Shown here in pieces: positions 13,490 to 24,373 of a DNA stretch of 64,000 nucleotides. Source of the DNA: Aquila chrysaetos chrysaetos (taxonomy: Eukaryota; Chordata; Aves; Accipitriformes; Accipitridae); contig NC_044006.1 of assembly GCF_900496995.4 (NCBI RefSeq), forward strand, positions 58,759,204 through 58,823,203, read 5' to 3'. The notes below the pieces were generated by a model. It saw nothing but the letters and a program-made list of their open reading frames with translations. It searched no databases and had not been told where the DNA came from. Numbering within the stretch: position 1 is the stretch's first letter; each line of letters opens with the position of its first letter. The position numbers and the translations under genes were made by a program.

Positions 13490-15549
13490 TTCATTTACTT
13501 CTTCTATTTATTTCTACAAAACTTCTTTGTCCTTCACATTTGATGGATGAAATACAGTCCTTCTTCGCACCCTGTTTCCTCCGTGGAACCCTACATACCT
13601 TTCCCACATAAATCGGAGTTTCATGACATTGAAATACAGTTCCTTAAACTTTCAACAAATTTGATACGGCTTTCCTCTCTGGGCCCAGCACAGTCCCCAA
13701 ATTCCCAGTATTATTCAATCTAGTTGAAATCTTCCTGTTTCTTAGATAACACTAACAATTTGAGCTAAGTGTTGCTTTCATTTTTAGAATAAGACCTGCC
13801 CATTAAGAAGCCAGCGCCTGCTTTTCTGGGTTATTGTTTCTAGTCTATGCATTTTTTTCTCACAAACACAAGTTTGTAATTTTAGCCTCTGATGGAGCTT
13901 GTCATTTGCATTTTAATAATTTTGCTCACTCTGCTTTTCACAAATACTGCTCTTTTGAGATTCCTACGTGCTCCAATTGTAAAAAATTACCAGGAAGCTG
14001 CTTGACTTCATAGTGCCTTTTGCTCCAGATAGTCTCAAGAAATGCTGTACAAACATCAGGATGCCTATGAAACAGATGCTAAATATATTTCAATGTATCA
14101 GTCCATGGGGGAAAGTATGGCACTGAGAAATTAAAGCAAAAATATTCAGACACAGAAAGTAAAGCTGTAGCAAGGTACTGAAATAATCAGGAACTGCATA
14201 TGCAGTACCTCAAAATTTCCTTGAAAAATTAGAAACTTTAATAAGAACAATAAAGTTCTCGACAGGAACCTTATCCTTAGCAATTAGGATTGGAAATGCT
14301 GCCCAAATTTACATTCAAGAAATCAGTAAGTGGATAAAATCAAGCAGTTCTGCCTTGCAATCCTATTCTTTAATCTTCAGGCAATGCTCTCCAGCCATCC
14401 CTGCATTATTTTTATTAGCTGTCTTTGGCTTTTTTAAGCACGTTGTTTCTGCTGAGCTTATCTGCAAAGGAGTAGGTCCAAAGTAAGCAAACAGCAACGA
14501 GGAAATAAATAAATAATCCCAGGGAAGGAGACTTTCTGAGCCTGTGTAGCTGAACCACTGACTTATTGTCTCTGCCCTCACCACACCCCCCCCCCCCTTC
14601 AGTTGGTTGTTCCTTTTTTTAAACAAATAATTTATTTTTAAAATTTTGGAAGGCCTAACGAGCATTAATAGCCTTACAATTCTTAGTGAAAAAAGGAAAC
14701 CTATTTTACAGTTATATGAAAACAAACAGCATCTGAAATGAGCATGTTGTATTTGTTTTCACTACCAGTTGGGGGGCGGGGGGGGGAGAAAGAAAAAATA
14801 AAGACAGCTGTTAATCCATTTTAGTAAAAGTGGAAAAAATCCTGGGGACTTTCTAAGCCTAATTTCAGCCTAGAGTGATTTTTATGGCCAAACAATGAAT
14901 CCTTAGAAGAATTGGTTCATATCATGAACACACAACAAACTCTGAACCCAGGGCCTGATCCAATTTCCAGGGTAATCGGTAGGAATACCCCCTTTGACTT
15001 CGGTGACAGTAACAATGTACAGTATCATTAAAAATAAAAAATCTTTACAAATGGGTTCTGAGTGAATACAGACCAGTCGTTTGTTGATGTTGCACGAGCT
15101 CTAAAAGTGGTTTTGCAGCATTACATGTGACTTATATCGATGCACACAAATCAATATAAATCGTGGGCGAAAAAAGCACCATCACTTAGAGAGGTACTAA
15201 ATTTCCAGACCACGGTATTCAGATTATGATTATTTATTGCCATTGTACGGAGATGAAAGGCTGTGGCGTTCCTTCCAGTTTCATTGCTTCGTGCCAGCTG
15301 AATTCTGCGAGAGGGATGGTGTTAGAAATGGAAGGCTACAGTAATGTTAACTATGCTGTTTCCCTCCAACATCCATTTTGTTCCAAAGAAACACTTGCCA
15401 GAGATTAAAATATTCAAGATGGCTGTTTTCTGCACCCTTTCTGCGAGCTCTACAGTTTTTCACGTTCCACATATTCCGGGTCCCCGTGTTTTATTCAGAC
15501 TACGGCTGTTTCATTCCCCACCGCCTCTGCCTCCCAAGTCACTCCAGAC

Positions 15550-16690
15550 TGGCGAAACTTCAAAGGGGGTTGCTTAAAAACCGCCCCGTTTCCAGCCCGG
15601 ACCCCGACGCGGCCCTCCGGACGCCGGTTCGGCCGGATGCCTCTCCCGCACCGCCACTCGCCGGGCGAGGAGGATGCGCCGCAGCCGCCGCCGGAGCGGG
15701 GCCGCCCCCCCCCCGCGCGGGACACCCCCGGCGGCGCGGCGGGGCCCTCCGCCGCCGCCGCCCCGCTCGCCCCCGCCCGCCGGTGGCAGGCAGGGCCGGG
15801 GGCAAGCGCGGCGGCTCGGCGGGGGCCGGCGCCCCCGCACCTGGACTTCCGCGGGGGCCCCCGCCGTCCCCTCCCGGGCTGCTGCTGAGCAGCTGCGGGG
15901 CGGGGCGGCCAACGGCGGCGCCGCGGGGGCCGGGCGGGGCGGCGAGGGCCGCGGCTCCGCTGCCTGCGGTGGCGGCGGGGGGGTCCCGGCTCCGCGCGGC
16001 CCCGGGGGCGCTGCCGCCCCGCCCGCTGGCAGGAGGCGGCGGGGAGGGGAGGGGGCGGCACGGATCTCCCCCCCCCCCCCCGCTCCCACGCACAGCCGAC
16101 CTCTCCCCCGGGGGTTCCCGTGGCGGGGGCAGAGTATTCTTTTGTCCCCGCGTGTCCCCGTCCCCCCACCTCCCCAGAGAAAAGGCGGTAGTCGGCTCGG
16201 GCCGGGGGCGCCGGCGGTGCGGGCAGCCGTGCCCTCCCCTCCCCCACCGCTGCGCTGGACGCAGCGGGAGGGGGCCCGGCACCCACGGGGAGCGCCGGGC
16301 TCCCACGGGCCCACCATCCCGCCGCGCCGGGCAGCGGGCGGGGGCGGGCGGGAGGCCCGCGGCGGCTCCGGCCGCCGAGGTGCGGAGCCCCCGGGCGCTC
16401 GCTGCCCGCGGGGCCGGCGGGGAACGGCGGCAGAGCTGTGCCCTCTGCCTGCAGCTTCACCGGCGGCTGCCCGGCCCGAGGCAGCGGGCTGCCCTCAGCC
16501 CCGCGTCCCCGTCCGGCCGCCGCGCGAACAAAGAGCCGCGGCGCGTTGCGGGTTGTTGGGGTTTCTGCAGGCGGTGGTGGCGGTGGGTGCAGAAACGCCG
16601 GGCTGTCCTCCGCTGGCCGTCCTCCCGTCCTGGGCTCGCTCGGGCGTTTCGAGGGCGACTCGTCCCCAGCTGCGTTAGCAATTGCTCGGA
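15550..16690. promoter_or_regulatory. Orphan CpG island 1
   Basis: About 1.1 kb of very GC- and CpG-rich sequence in an AT-rich desert. Frames of 321-464 codons stay open on both strands but give only Pro/Ala/Gly/Arg-rich low-complexity translations with no known domain. In particular, no J-domain or signal peptide suggests DNAJC1 exon 1. It may be the promoter of an unannotated or non-coding transcript. Confidence 0.7.
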
Positions 16691-18269
16691 GTACTGGTTA
16701 GAAATATTAACGCTGCAGTCGTACTCGGTGTTTGTTAGAGGTCACGCTGAATACGTCAAGTCCTCTCCCTAAAAGTATCAGATGATGCAGCCCCTTATTA
16801 TCCTTAGAACAGCGTTTATGCTAAACTGCATATGGATAAATGGATTAACGTCAGAATCGGGCGGTTTATCGGGGTGCATCACACAGCTATGGGAAGCTTT
16901 CTTTCATGGCTGAGAACTGAAAGCCTCACTGACCTCTAAAAAAAAAACGCGCTTCGTACAGAGAAAGCTTCGATTCCCTATCTTCTCCCCAAAATGTATC
17001 AGGTTTCCCGTTTTCCACAACCGTAATTGTAATTAGTCAGCGAGCAGATGGGACGAGGCACTTTCCATGCACGAGCTTTCCACTTCCACGAAATGAGTTT
17101 ATCAAGCACTGCCTAAACGTCGCTTTACATTATTGAGCCCATGGTGTGCATCTGAAAGAGCCTCCTTCTGCAGACGTACCTCAGGAACACGGCGTGGATG
17201 CTCACGTACCGCATCCATTTTAACAGGTTTGATGGTGCACGTTCGCACACCAACGTGCGACAACTGGAAGGAGCGTTAACAAACCTCGTGGTCAGCAATA
17301 ACCGCCTCTATAAAACGCATCTGTGACTTGCTAAGGAAAGCAAGACTTGCTTTATGGGACCAGAAACCCTTGTCCTTTCTCCTGAAGTATCAGTTCGGTG
17401 AATTTTAGCTCCTAAATTGTTAGTGCCTTTGCAGCCATTGCTGCTTTACACTGACATGATCAATTTTCTCTTGTTGTTGATTCCTGGAAGCTCTTGATGT
17501 CTGCCTGGTAGCAAGGCAATCCATGCACAGACTAATGCAGATTTTAAAATTTCTGTCCCCTGTGAGGCTTTGCTGGCTGCAGCGAATGCAGTGCTACCGG
17601 GCTGAATTCATCCTTCAGCTGCAAACAAACATGGAAATATCAAGAAGGGGATTTATCTAAATGACTCCAGTTAAAATAAAATTCCACTGATCAGTAGGAG
17701 ATATTTATGGGTTAAGTGTTGCTAACGATAATAGGTGGGTCCTGCAGCAAGCTGCACCTACCCTGGTGCTAAGCACACGGCTGCCAGTCTTTCAAAACGT
17801 TTTACCAAAATGTACAACATGCGGGTGACAGAAAAAAAAAAAATGCCAACGAACTGCTGCAGCTCCAGCACACCAACGATTTAGGGTTTATTACTTTCAA
17901 AAGATTCTTCGGTGTTTCTAAATACATGTCTTTTCTCCCGTATCTTAGCTAGCGAGGGCCGTATCTTGTCATCAGTGGTAAATCAATGGCATAGCCTGAC
18001 CTTTAAGAAGGCTATATCCTTTATTCAAAACAGGCGAGTTGAAAAGAAAGATCTGTGAAATGCAGCTTCACTGGGGAAGGGGGCATTTTTAGTACGAACG
18101 CTGTTTTCTATAAACTGTAAATAGATCCTCGCAGAGTTGGCAGAAGTCGGTCTGGAAGGCAGCCGTATTTCACACGACCGCAACGCTCGCTGGAACCGGC
18201 TCAGGGGCTCAGGCACGGCGAAGGTGCCAACTTCTAATTGATACGTTTAGGCGAAGCTCCCAACGTAAT
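16691..18269. other. Sequence between the two orphan CpG islands
   Basis: About 1.6 kb of mixed composition. I see no gene, repeat family or RNA. It could hold regulatory sequence, given its position between CpG islands. Confidence 0.6.
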
Positions 18270-19305
18270 TGCTTTTAACATTCATTTATGCAAAGCGGCT
18301 TCGTGCGGGCAGGGCGAGCCCGCAGAGGCGGCGCTGCCTGCCAGCAGGAAACGGGCCTGCACGCACCGCCCGCCCCGGGCGGGAGAGGGACCCGCGGGGC
18401 ACCGGGGGCACCGGGCGGGCGCGGGGGGGACGCCGTCTTGCCCGCCGGGCCCCGGCGGCGCGGGGGGGTAGCCCCGCGGCCGGCTCGCTCCTGCCCGGCG
18501 CCGTTCCTCCCCGGCGGTTCGGGCGCCGGCCGTGAAGGCTGGGGAGCCAAACGGCGCTGCCCTCCTCCACCGGGGAGGGACGGGACTGCCGCGCGTGGGC
18601 GCGGACCTGTGCGGTACTGCGCGCTGGCGACAGCCGCACACGACAGGAATTGTAACAATCCTTCTCGCGAGCGGCATTTCGCCCCCCCGCCCCGGCTCCA
18701 GGCCGGCTTGTCCGATGGCGATGGATAGCTCGGGGACCGGCGAGCCGTAAACGCGGTGGTGCCTCCCGAAACCAACCCTAATCGCTCGGCATCGTCGCTG
18801 ACGGTCATCATGCAGCTCAGGGAAGGTATTTGCCTTTGCGCCTTCCCTCGCGGGAGCACGGCGTACAGGAACTCCCGGAGACTCTCGTCCGCGCCAGCCT
18901 CAGGACGGACCCGGCCGCTGCAGCCACTGCCCGGCTGCCCGCCCCACGGCGGAGGCAGCCGCTTCTCGCCCGCCGGCTGCAGCGCTCGGAGGACGCGGGG
19001 AGCCGGCCTGCGGGAACCCGGATCGGCAGGGACTGTGGGACAGGGGCTCGGAGGGAGTCCTGCACCCCTCCCGCGGGCCGCAGGGGCGGGACACGACCCC
19101 ACGGCGCAGGGGCGCCGCGAGCAGCGAAGCCCTTCGCTGGCAGGGTGCAGCGCGGGAGGGAGCTGCCGCCGCCCCCGCGCTCCCCGCCGGGGGCCCCCCT
19201 GCCCAGAAACACGCGGCGCCTGCCCGGCCGCCGGCGCTAATCTCACATCCTCCCCCGGCGCACACGCACAAAACGACGGCCGGCTGCAGGGGAAGCGGGC
19301 GAGCC

Positions 19306-19309
19306 AAAA
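19306..19309 (-). terminator. Pol III TTTT terminator of tRNA-Asn
   Basis: Four T residues on the minus strand, 8 nt after the discriminator base of the tRNA-Asn gene, within CCTTTTGG. This is a minimal Pol III terminator. Confidence 0.7.
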
Positions 19310-19317
19310 GGGGAAGC

Positions 19318-19334
19318 CGTCCCTGGGTGGGCTC

Positions 19335-19385
<51 letters not shown>

Positions 19386-19391
19386 AGAGAC
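19318..19391 (-). tRNA. tRNA-Asn (anticodon GTT)
   Basis: On the minus strand 74 nt fold as a complete cloverleaf. The 7-bp acceptor stem is GTCTCTG/CAGGGAC with discriminator G. The D arm is TGGCGCAATCGGTTAGCGC, the anticodon stem is TTCGG/CCGAA with loop CTGTTAA (anticodon GTT at 19355-19357), and the T arm is GGTGG/CCACC with loop TTCGAGC. A TTTT Pol III terminator follows at 19306-19309. The A and B boxes are intact. The T loop has G at position 59 where most vertebrate tRNA-Asn copies have A. It decodes AAC/AAT. No other tRNA gene is seen nearby. Confidence 0.95.
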
Positions 19392-21219
19392 TCCCGTTAA
19401 ACCCACGCCTCGCGGCGCGACTGATGTGCCGCGGCGCCGTGGCCGGCCGCGCGCCTCTCCGCCTCCCCGCCTTCGTCCTGCTGACCCGCGGGCCACCACG
19501 CGCCCAAACTGCGCGTACAAAACCCGGCGCCTAAATCACGAGCCTCGCGAAATGCTAAAAGAGGACCGAGAAAACAGCGAAAAGGGCGGCTTGCTTTCTT
19601 CTAGCCAATATGAAAGACTAATTCCCCAAATCATTGTTCACAGCGGCATTCTTTTTCTGGGGAATAAATTCACAACTCAGAGTTAAAGCAGCTGCTTCTT
19701 GGCTGTTGCTAATTCATCCATTACACACGCAAGCCAAAATGTAATTCCCAAATACCGTTGCAAAATCGCCCCAATAATATATTTGAAAGGTAATTTCAAG
19801 GGAGGCAGCATCCCTCTACACGTATGTAGTAGGTAAATTGTATTTACCTTTGTAAGCGACTGAAAACAGCAGTGAAGAAAAGCTAACGTTCCTATTACCA
19901 CTTTATCGAAATCCGCTTCCCACATCACCTTACAGTAAATCTGTACCTACGGCTCCACCAAGTACGAAGTTTTCACATCCAAGCCTAGGCAAGTGTTTTC
20001 CCCTTTTCTTTCACAGACTGATACTGTCTGAATCTCTTTGACGTCTTACAATATCAGTTGCTTCACTTTGTCCATGTGGCTCCATGAAGCTCTGCCCGAT
20101 GGCTCTTCTGTCTGCTGAAAGCCTTTGCAGTTGAGCAGGCACATGACACCCACTACACAAGGACGGGTGCTAACTCCTTTCCAAGCAGATGGCTGGCTAT
20201 CTCCTAGTCTCTGCCCACCCAAGACCAAGAAGTCCCAGCTCACTCCTGAAACCAGAGAGTGAGTCTTCAGCAGCAGGAGTAAATGCAGGAGCATGTTACT
20301 CCAGCTCTCATATTTTGTGCAATACCTTGCTCTTCAACGCTGTAAGACTTCATTCCTCAGCCCAGTGAGTAACTTTAAGCTGACCATTTATTGTCCACAG
20401 CTCAGCCTTTCCAGTTTTTCCAATACTTTGAAAAGAGCTACATAAATGTCAGTATTATCACAGTACTGCTCAATTTTTTTACTGCATATCGTTGGTACCT
20501 TACCGACCAGCATCTTTTGAAACATGGAGGAGAAAGACAAGATATGCAAGCCCTCAACAGTAATTAAAATAATTGTTTTAAAGATTGCTTTTGGGGGCAT
20601 AATGCCCACTGTGGCATGCTTTCCTACCCAGACCTCTGCTATTCTCAGCGTCAGAAGAATCAGTTCACAGGCTAGACCACTTCTGTTTTCTCTGTGTAGG
20701 AGGACAACAAGGAGACAGTCCTGTGATTTTATGCACAAGCAAATGGGTATTTAGTGGAAACAGCAAGATTCCAGTCTGAACAAAGGCCTAACCCATAGAC
20801 CACTAGATGAGCATTTGGGCATGGGTTTTGGGCCCTGAAACATTTTACTTTATACACATGAATATTCCCATTAGTTTTAATGAATGTAAAATTGACTGTT
20901 TTCAAAATCTGTGTCTAGAGGCTAGATCTAAAAAGGGACTTTGCTATGCTGATACTGACCACAAGCTCTAACTTTGAGGTGTCTGAGAGGAACACAGGAC
21001 CTGGCATTAGACATCCAAGGCTGCCTATTCAATGCGTCAGGACAGTGAGAGTGCTGCAGGTGAGGCTACAGAGTCACTTGGCACCTTTCTTCTCAGCATT
21101 CTTCCTCACTGAATCTTGGAGTCTTTCATTTAAACTCTTACAAGGTAAAAAAAGAAAATAAGAACGTATACAACAGCGAATGTTACCTCTTCAGCTTGAA
21201 ACCCACAGATCAGCAAAGG

Positions 21220-21290
21220 ATCTGAACATGGATGACTTTCGCTGACTGTTGAAGCACTAACCAGTGAGCCATCATACCAGAGAGCAACAT
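21220..21290 (-). repeat. tRNA-like / SINE-like relic
   Basis: On the minus strand TGGCTCACTGGTTAGTGC resembles a tRNA A box and D arm. TGTTCAGATCC, starting 43 nt after it, resembles a B box. The spacing matches real tRNAs, but the stems do not fold cleanly. It may be an ancient tRNA-derived SINE fragment. Confidence 0.3.
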
Positions 21291-21539
21291 TATCTATCAC
21301 TACTCTGTAAATGGAAAAGATTAGCTATCTACCCTTAGGAGAAGGTTTCTGACTGTATCTTCAGTAGAAAGGAAGAGGCCAAGTGCTGTTTAGGGCATTC
21401 AGAAACCAGAAAGGGCTGCTACTTCAGATTAATCGCCCTCCCTATCAGTGTTTTGTTCTTTATTTCTGGACAGCTCTCTTCCTTGATACACTGTTTCTTG
21501 TGGATGGTATCTGGAGTTGCTTAGTTTTTTTCCAATATC

Positions 21540-21740
21540 CAGTGTATATAATTTAAATACCACTATTGGATTCACTAATTATGGATTATATTTTGGTTTA
21601 TATTTTTATAAAAACATAATTGTACACAAATATATTACATATTAATATGTGAAAATATTATACTATGTAATTTAAAACTATTATTTTATTTTGTAATATT
21701 TAAATATTTTACAACATTATTTTATTGTTATTTTGAGATC
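21540..21740. repeat. AT-rich low-complexity stretch
   Basis: About 200 nt of over 80% A+T with many TATATT/TTTTAT words, which may act as flexible or matrix-attachment DNA. No gene is seen. Confidence 0.7.
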
Positions 21741-24335
21741 CATGAACTTACATGTTCAATGCTATGACATCTGTGACCTTCTTCAGATACAGGCTTTGGT
21801 TCCTGAATGTCAGAGAAATATAGGACAAAGGGTGAAAGTGGGTATTGTTTATGAGTTTTATAAACATACAATATATTCATACTCTGTTCAGAAAAATTAG
21901 TTATTCACCCAGAACTGTTCCTAAAATCAGTTCAGTAGGATATAACAGAAACAAAAGAATCTTCCCACTTATATCACAGAATTACTTCATTAACTACTCT
22001 ATTTTGACAATTTCTCACAGGAAAGGACCGTTTATCCAACAAGCACACACACCTATATTATTTCTTATTCTGTGTGTCCTTTTTGGTCAACTATTTGTCA
22101 GCTCCCAAGTTGCAACTTGGCCCAAACTACAAAAATTCATAGTCACAAAAGAATTCAGAACAGCTGCTCAGTTTCTGCCCAAATATATTTCTGATTGCTT
22201 ACTTTGTAACAGAAGTCTGTAAGTGCAGAGCTTACCATCCAAAGATTTCTCGTGTTTTCCTCCGAAACATATGATTCTAGTCCTGAATAACTGAAAGGAT
22301 ATCCCTGCAAATAGGATCAATTTACTTTAAAAGCAAAGAACAAGACTGAACAATAGTATTTTACTGACCTCTCCAGTTCACTTAGCTCTGGCTTCTCTTA
22401 TAATGCAAGTCACACAAAAGAAGGCTAGATAAGAAAATCCAGAAATCTTAGGGTGTTGCTAATTGCAGACTGTTGGGTAACCTAAAAGTCAACTGTCCTC
22501 CCAACCTCCATAACCATGTTTACCAAAAGGAAATGGCATAGGGTGCCTGGTTCTAGATCATGCAACATATATAGTTCCACTTAGGTTCAGGAGAGACAAG
22601 AAGCTGTTTCAGTGTGACTTGCAACAAAATTATAGAACAGCCATAGTTATTATCAGTAATTTGGAATATAGTTTGCAGCTGTGGCAAAAAAAACCAACAA
22701 GCCAAGCCAAATAGACAGGGCTACATTCAGCATCGATCTTCAGATCTCATCTGACATACTATAAGGGGAATTTTGCATTGTAATTCCCTGAAATCTCTCT
22801 GTTCTGAGTGACTACGAAAAAGGCTACAACCATTATGGCAGTCAGTTTAATAGTTTCCACGCAAAAAGAAAAAAAAAAGAAAAAAAACCCAAAACAATCT
22901 TAAGACACTGCTTCAAAAAAGCGAAAAGAAGAAAATTTTACTGGCATAAGAAGTGAGCATAACACCAAGGAGAGCAATAATGATGCTTCTCACATAGCGT
23001 TATTTCTCTCAAGCACTTCTTATTGTCATGGCAAGAAAGGGAGACATTTCCTGTCCTTGCAGGTTTTTTGAACTGCACCTATTAAGAATGCTTAAGAGTT
23101 CTTAAAATAATAGTGAATATCATGAAGATAAGAATGAATCTTATGCGAATGAACTTTAATGTTGTCTCTACAGAACACACAGGAAAGCAGAGGAATTGCC
23201 AGCCTGTGTTTTCAGGAGCAGCAACCTATTTTAGCATTTTCTGAAGTCCAGGATTCAGATTTAAGTTCTAAACATAGGCCTCAGTTCAGGAAAGCAACTG
23301 TATTCAGAGCAATATGAAAGCATGTGTTAACTTCAAATACAATCAGATTACTAGCGTGGTATAAAAGTATTTTCTTATATAAATTAAGCTTAAAAAAAAA
23401 AGTGAAGGGCAAATTTTAGAGCAGACTCAAAAGCACTGTTTGTTAAAAAATTAGAAGAACACAGATTTTGTATCCTTGCAATGCTTAGGAAAGCACATGT
23501 CCCACCAGAAAACATCTACCTCAGTTCTAAAAGTTATTTTGCAGGTGATCACACTGGTCAGCTTTACATCTGCCCAAATGCTCTAATTCAGCCAGAACAC
23601 TAATGTTTGAAGGCAAGGCAGTGAGAAAGGAAAACGCAGGTAAGCTTTGTGGATCCACTCCAGATATTTCCAAACAGGAATCTGACATGTTCAGCCAGAC
23701 AGCAATCTTAAGAAACCTGTCCTGACAGGTTGCATGGGCAACACCACTTCTGGAGGCCTTTTCTTAATCAGACTGTTTCAAAGAGATCAGGCATCAAATT
23801 CAGGTATCAGTGCTCTTTTCAGGATGCATTTACAAGCTCAAAATGTTCTAGCATTGCCTTCTAGAAGAGCTCTGTATGAAAGATGACACAGGGGGTCCAA
23901 AGAACCATAGAGTAGCCGTTACATTTTAGTTCCTCCAGCTACATTTATTACCAGCCATCAAAAGATTAGCAGAGGTTTCTAATCCTAGAACTCTGTTGCC
24001 AAAATGGAGGGAGGTTATGATATCCCACCATCAAAAGAAACTTGAATTCCTATGGTTACAGTTAGCTCCGGGAGAATTCTAATTCTCTCAAACACCTCTG
24101 GAGCAAGGAAGCCTCTTCCATTGCTGTTCCCTGGCTGTCTCTTGCAATGCGAGCAGCATCCTGCAGGACCCCAGGATACCAAACATGTTGATGGCCTGAA
24201 CTTGCAATAAAAACCTCTTTCTTGGAGTTATAATAGGAATGGTATACAAGAGATTCGTCTTGTTCCTTATAAGGATTATGTAAGAGATATTCAGAATATT
24301 CTTGGTAATACACAGCAGAGAGAAACTAAAGGATA

Positions 24336-24338
<3 letters not shown>

Positions 24339-24369
<31 letters not shown>
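24339..24369 (+). repeat. (CT)n microsatellite
   Basis: A pure CT dinucleotide run of 31 nt. Confidence 0.95.

Positions 24370-24373
<4 letters not shown>

Larger units (their letters stand above)
5926..15549. other. Intergenic, no gene recognised
   Basis: Non-coding sequence with simple repeats at 9470-9812 and 11687-11711, the inverted repeat at 13454, and C/G runs at 14586-14597 and 14770-14787. The open frame at 9753-10322 is not supported by codon pattern or homology. Confidence 0.65.
18270..19530. promoter_or_regulatory. Orphan CpG island 2, containing tRNA-Asn
   Basis: A second CpG island of about 1.25 kb. The tRNA-Asn gene lies near its right edge. An octamer-like ATTTATGCAAAG occurs at its left edge (about 18284-18295). 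No supported coding exon was found; long frames on both strands are compositional. Confidence 0.7.

Noticed and set aside
15378-16772. 464-codon + frame and 321-codon - frame in orphan CpG island 1
   Set aside because: Compositional artefact of a CpG island; no domain, signal peptide or conserved motif.
18275-19246. 323-codon minus-strand frame in orphan CpG island 2
   Set aside because: Low-complexity translation with no known domain, in a GC-rich island.
15550-19530. DNAJC1 first exon on the minus strand
   Set aside because: Expected from synteny somewhere to the left, but no signal peptide plus J-domain start was found in any frame of these CpG islands.
21845-22222. 125-codon + frame considered as a viral fossil or small gene
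   Set aside because: No recognisable viral or cellular motif. Biased AT-rich sequence and no splice or promoter context; most likely chance.
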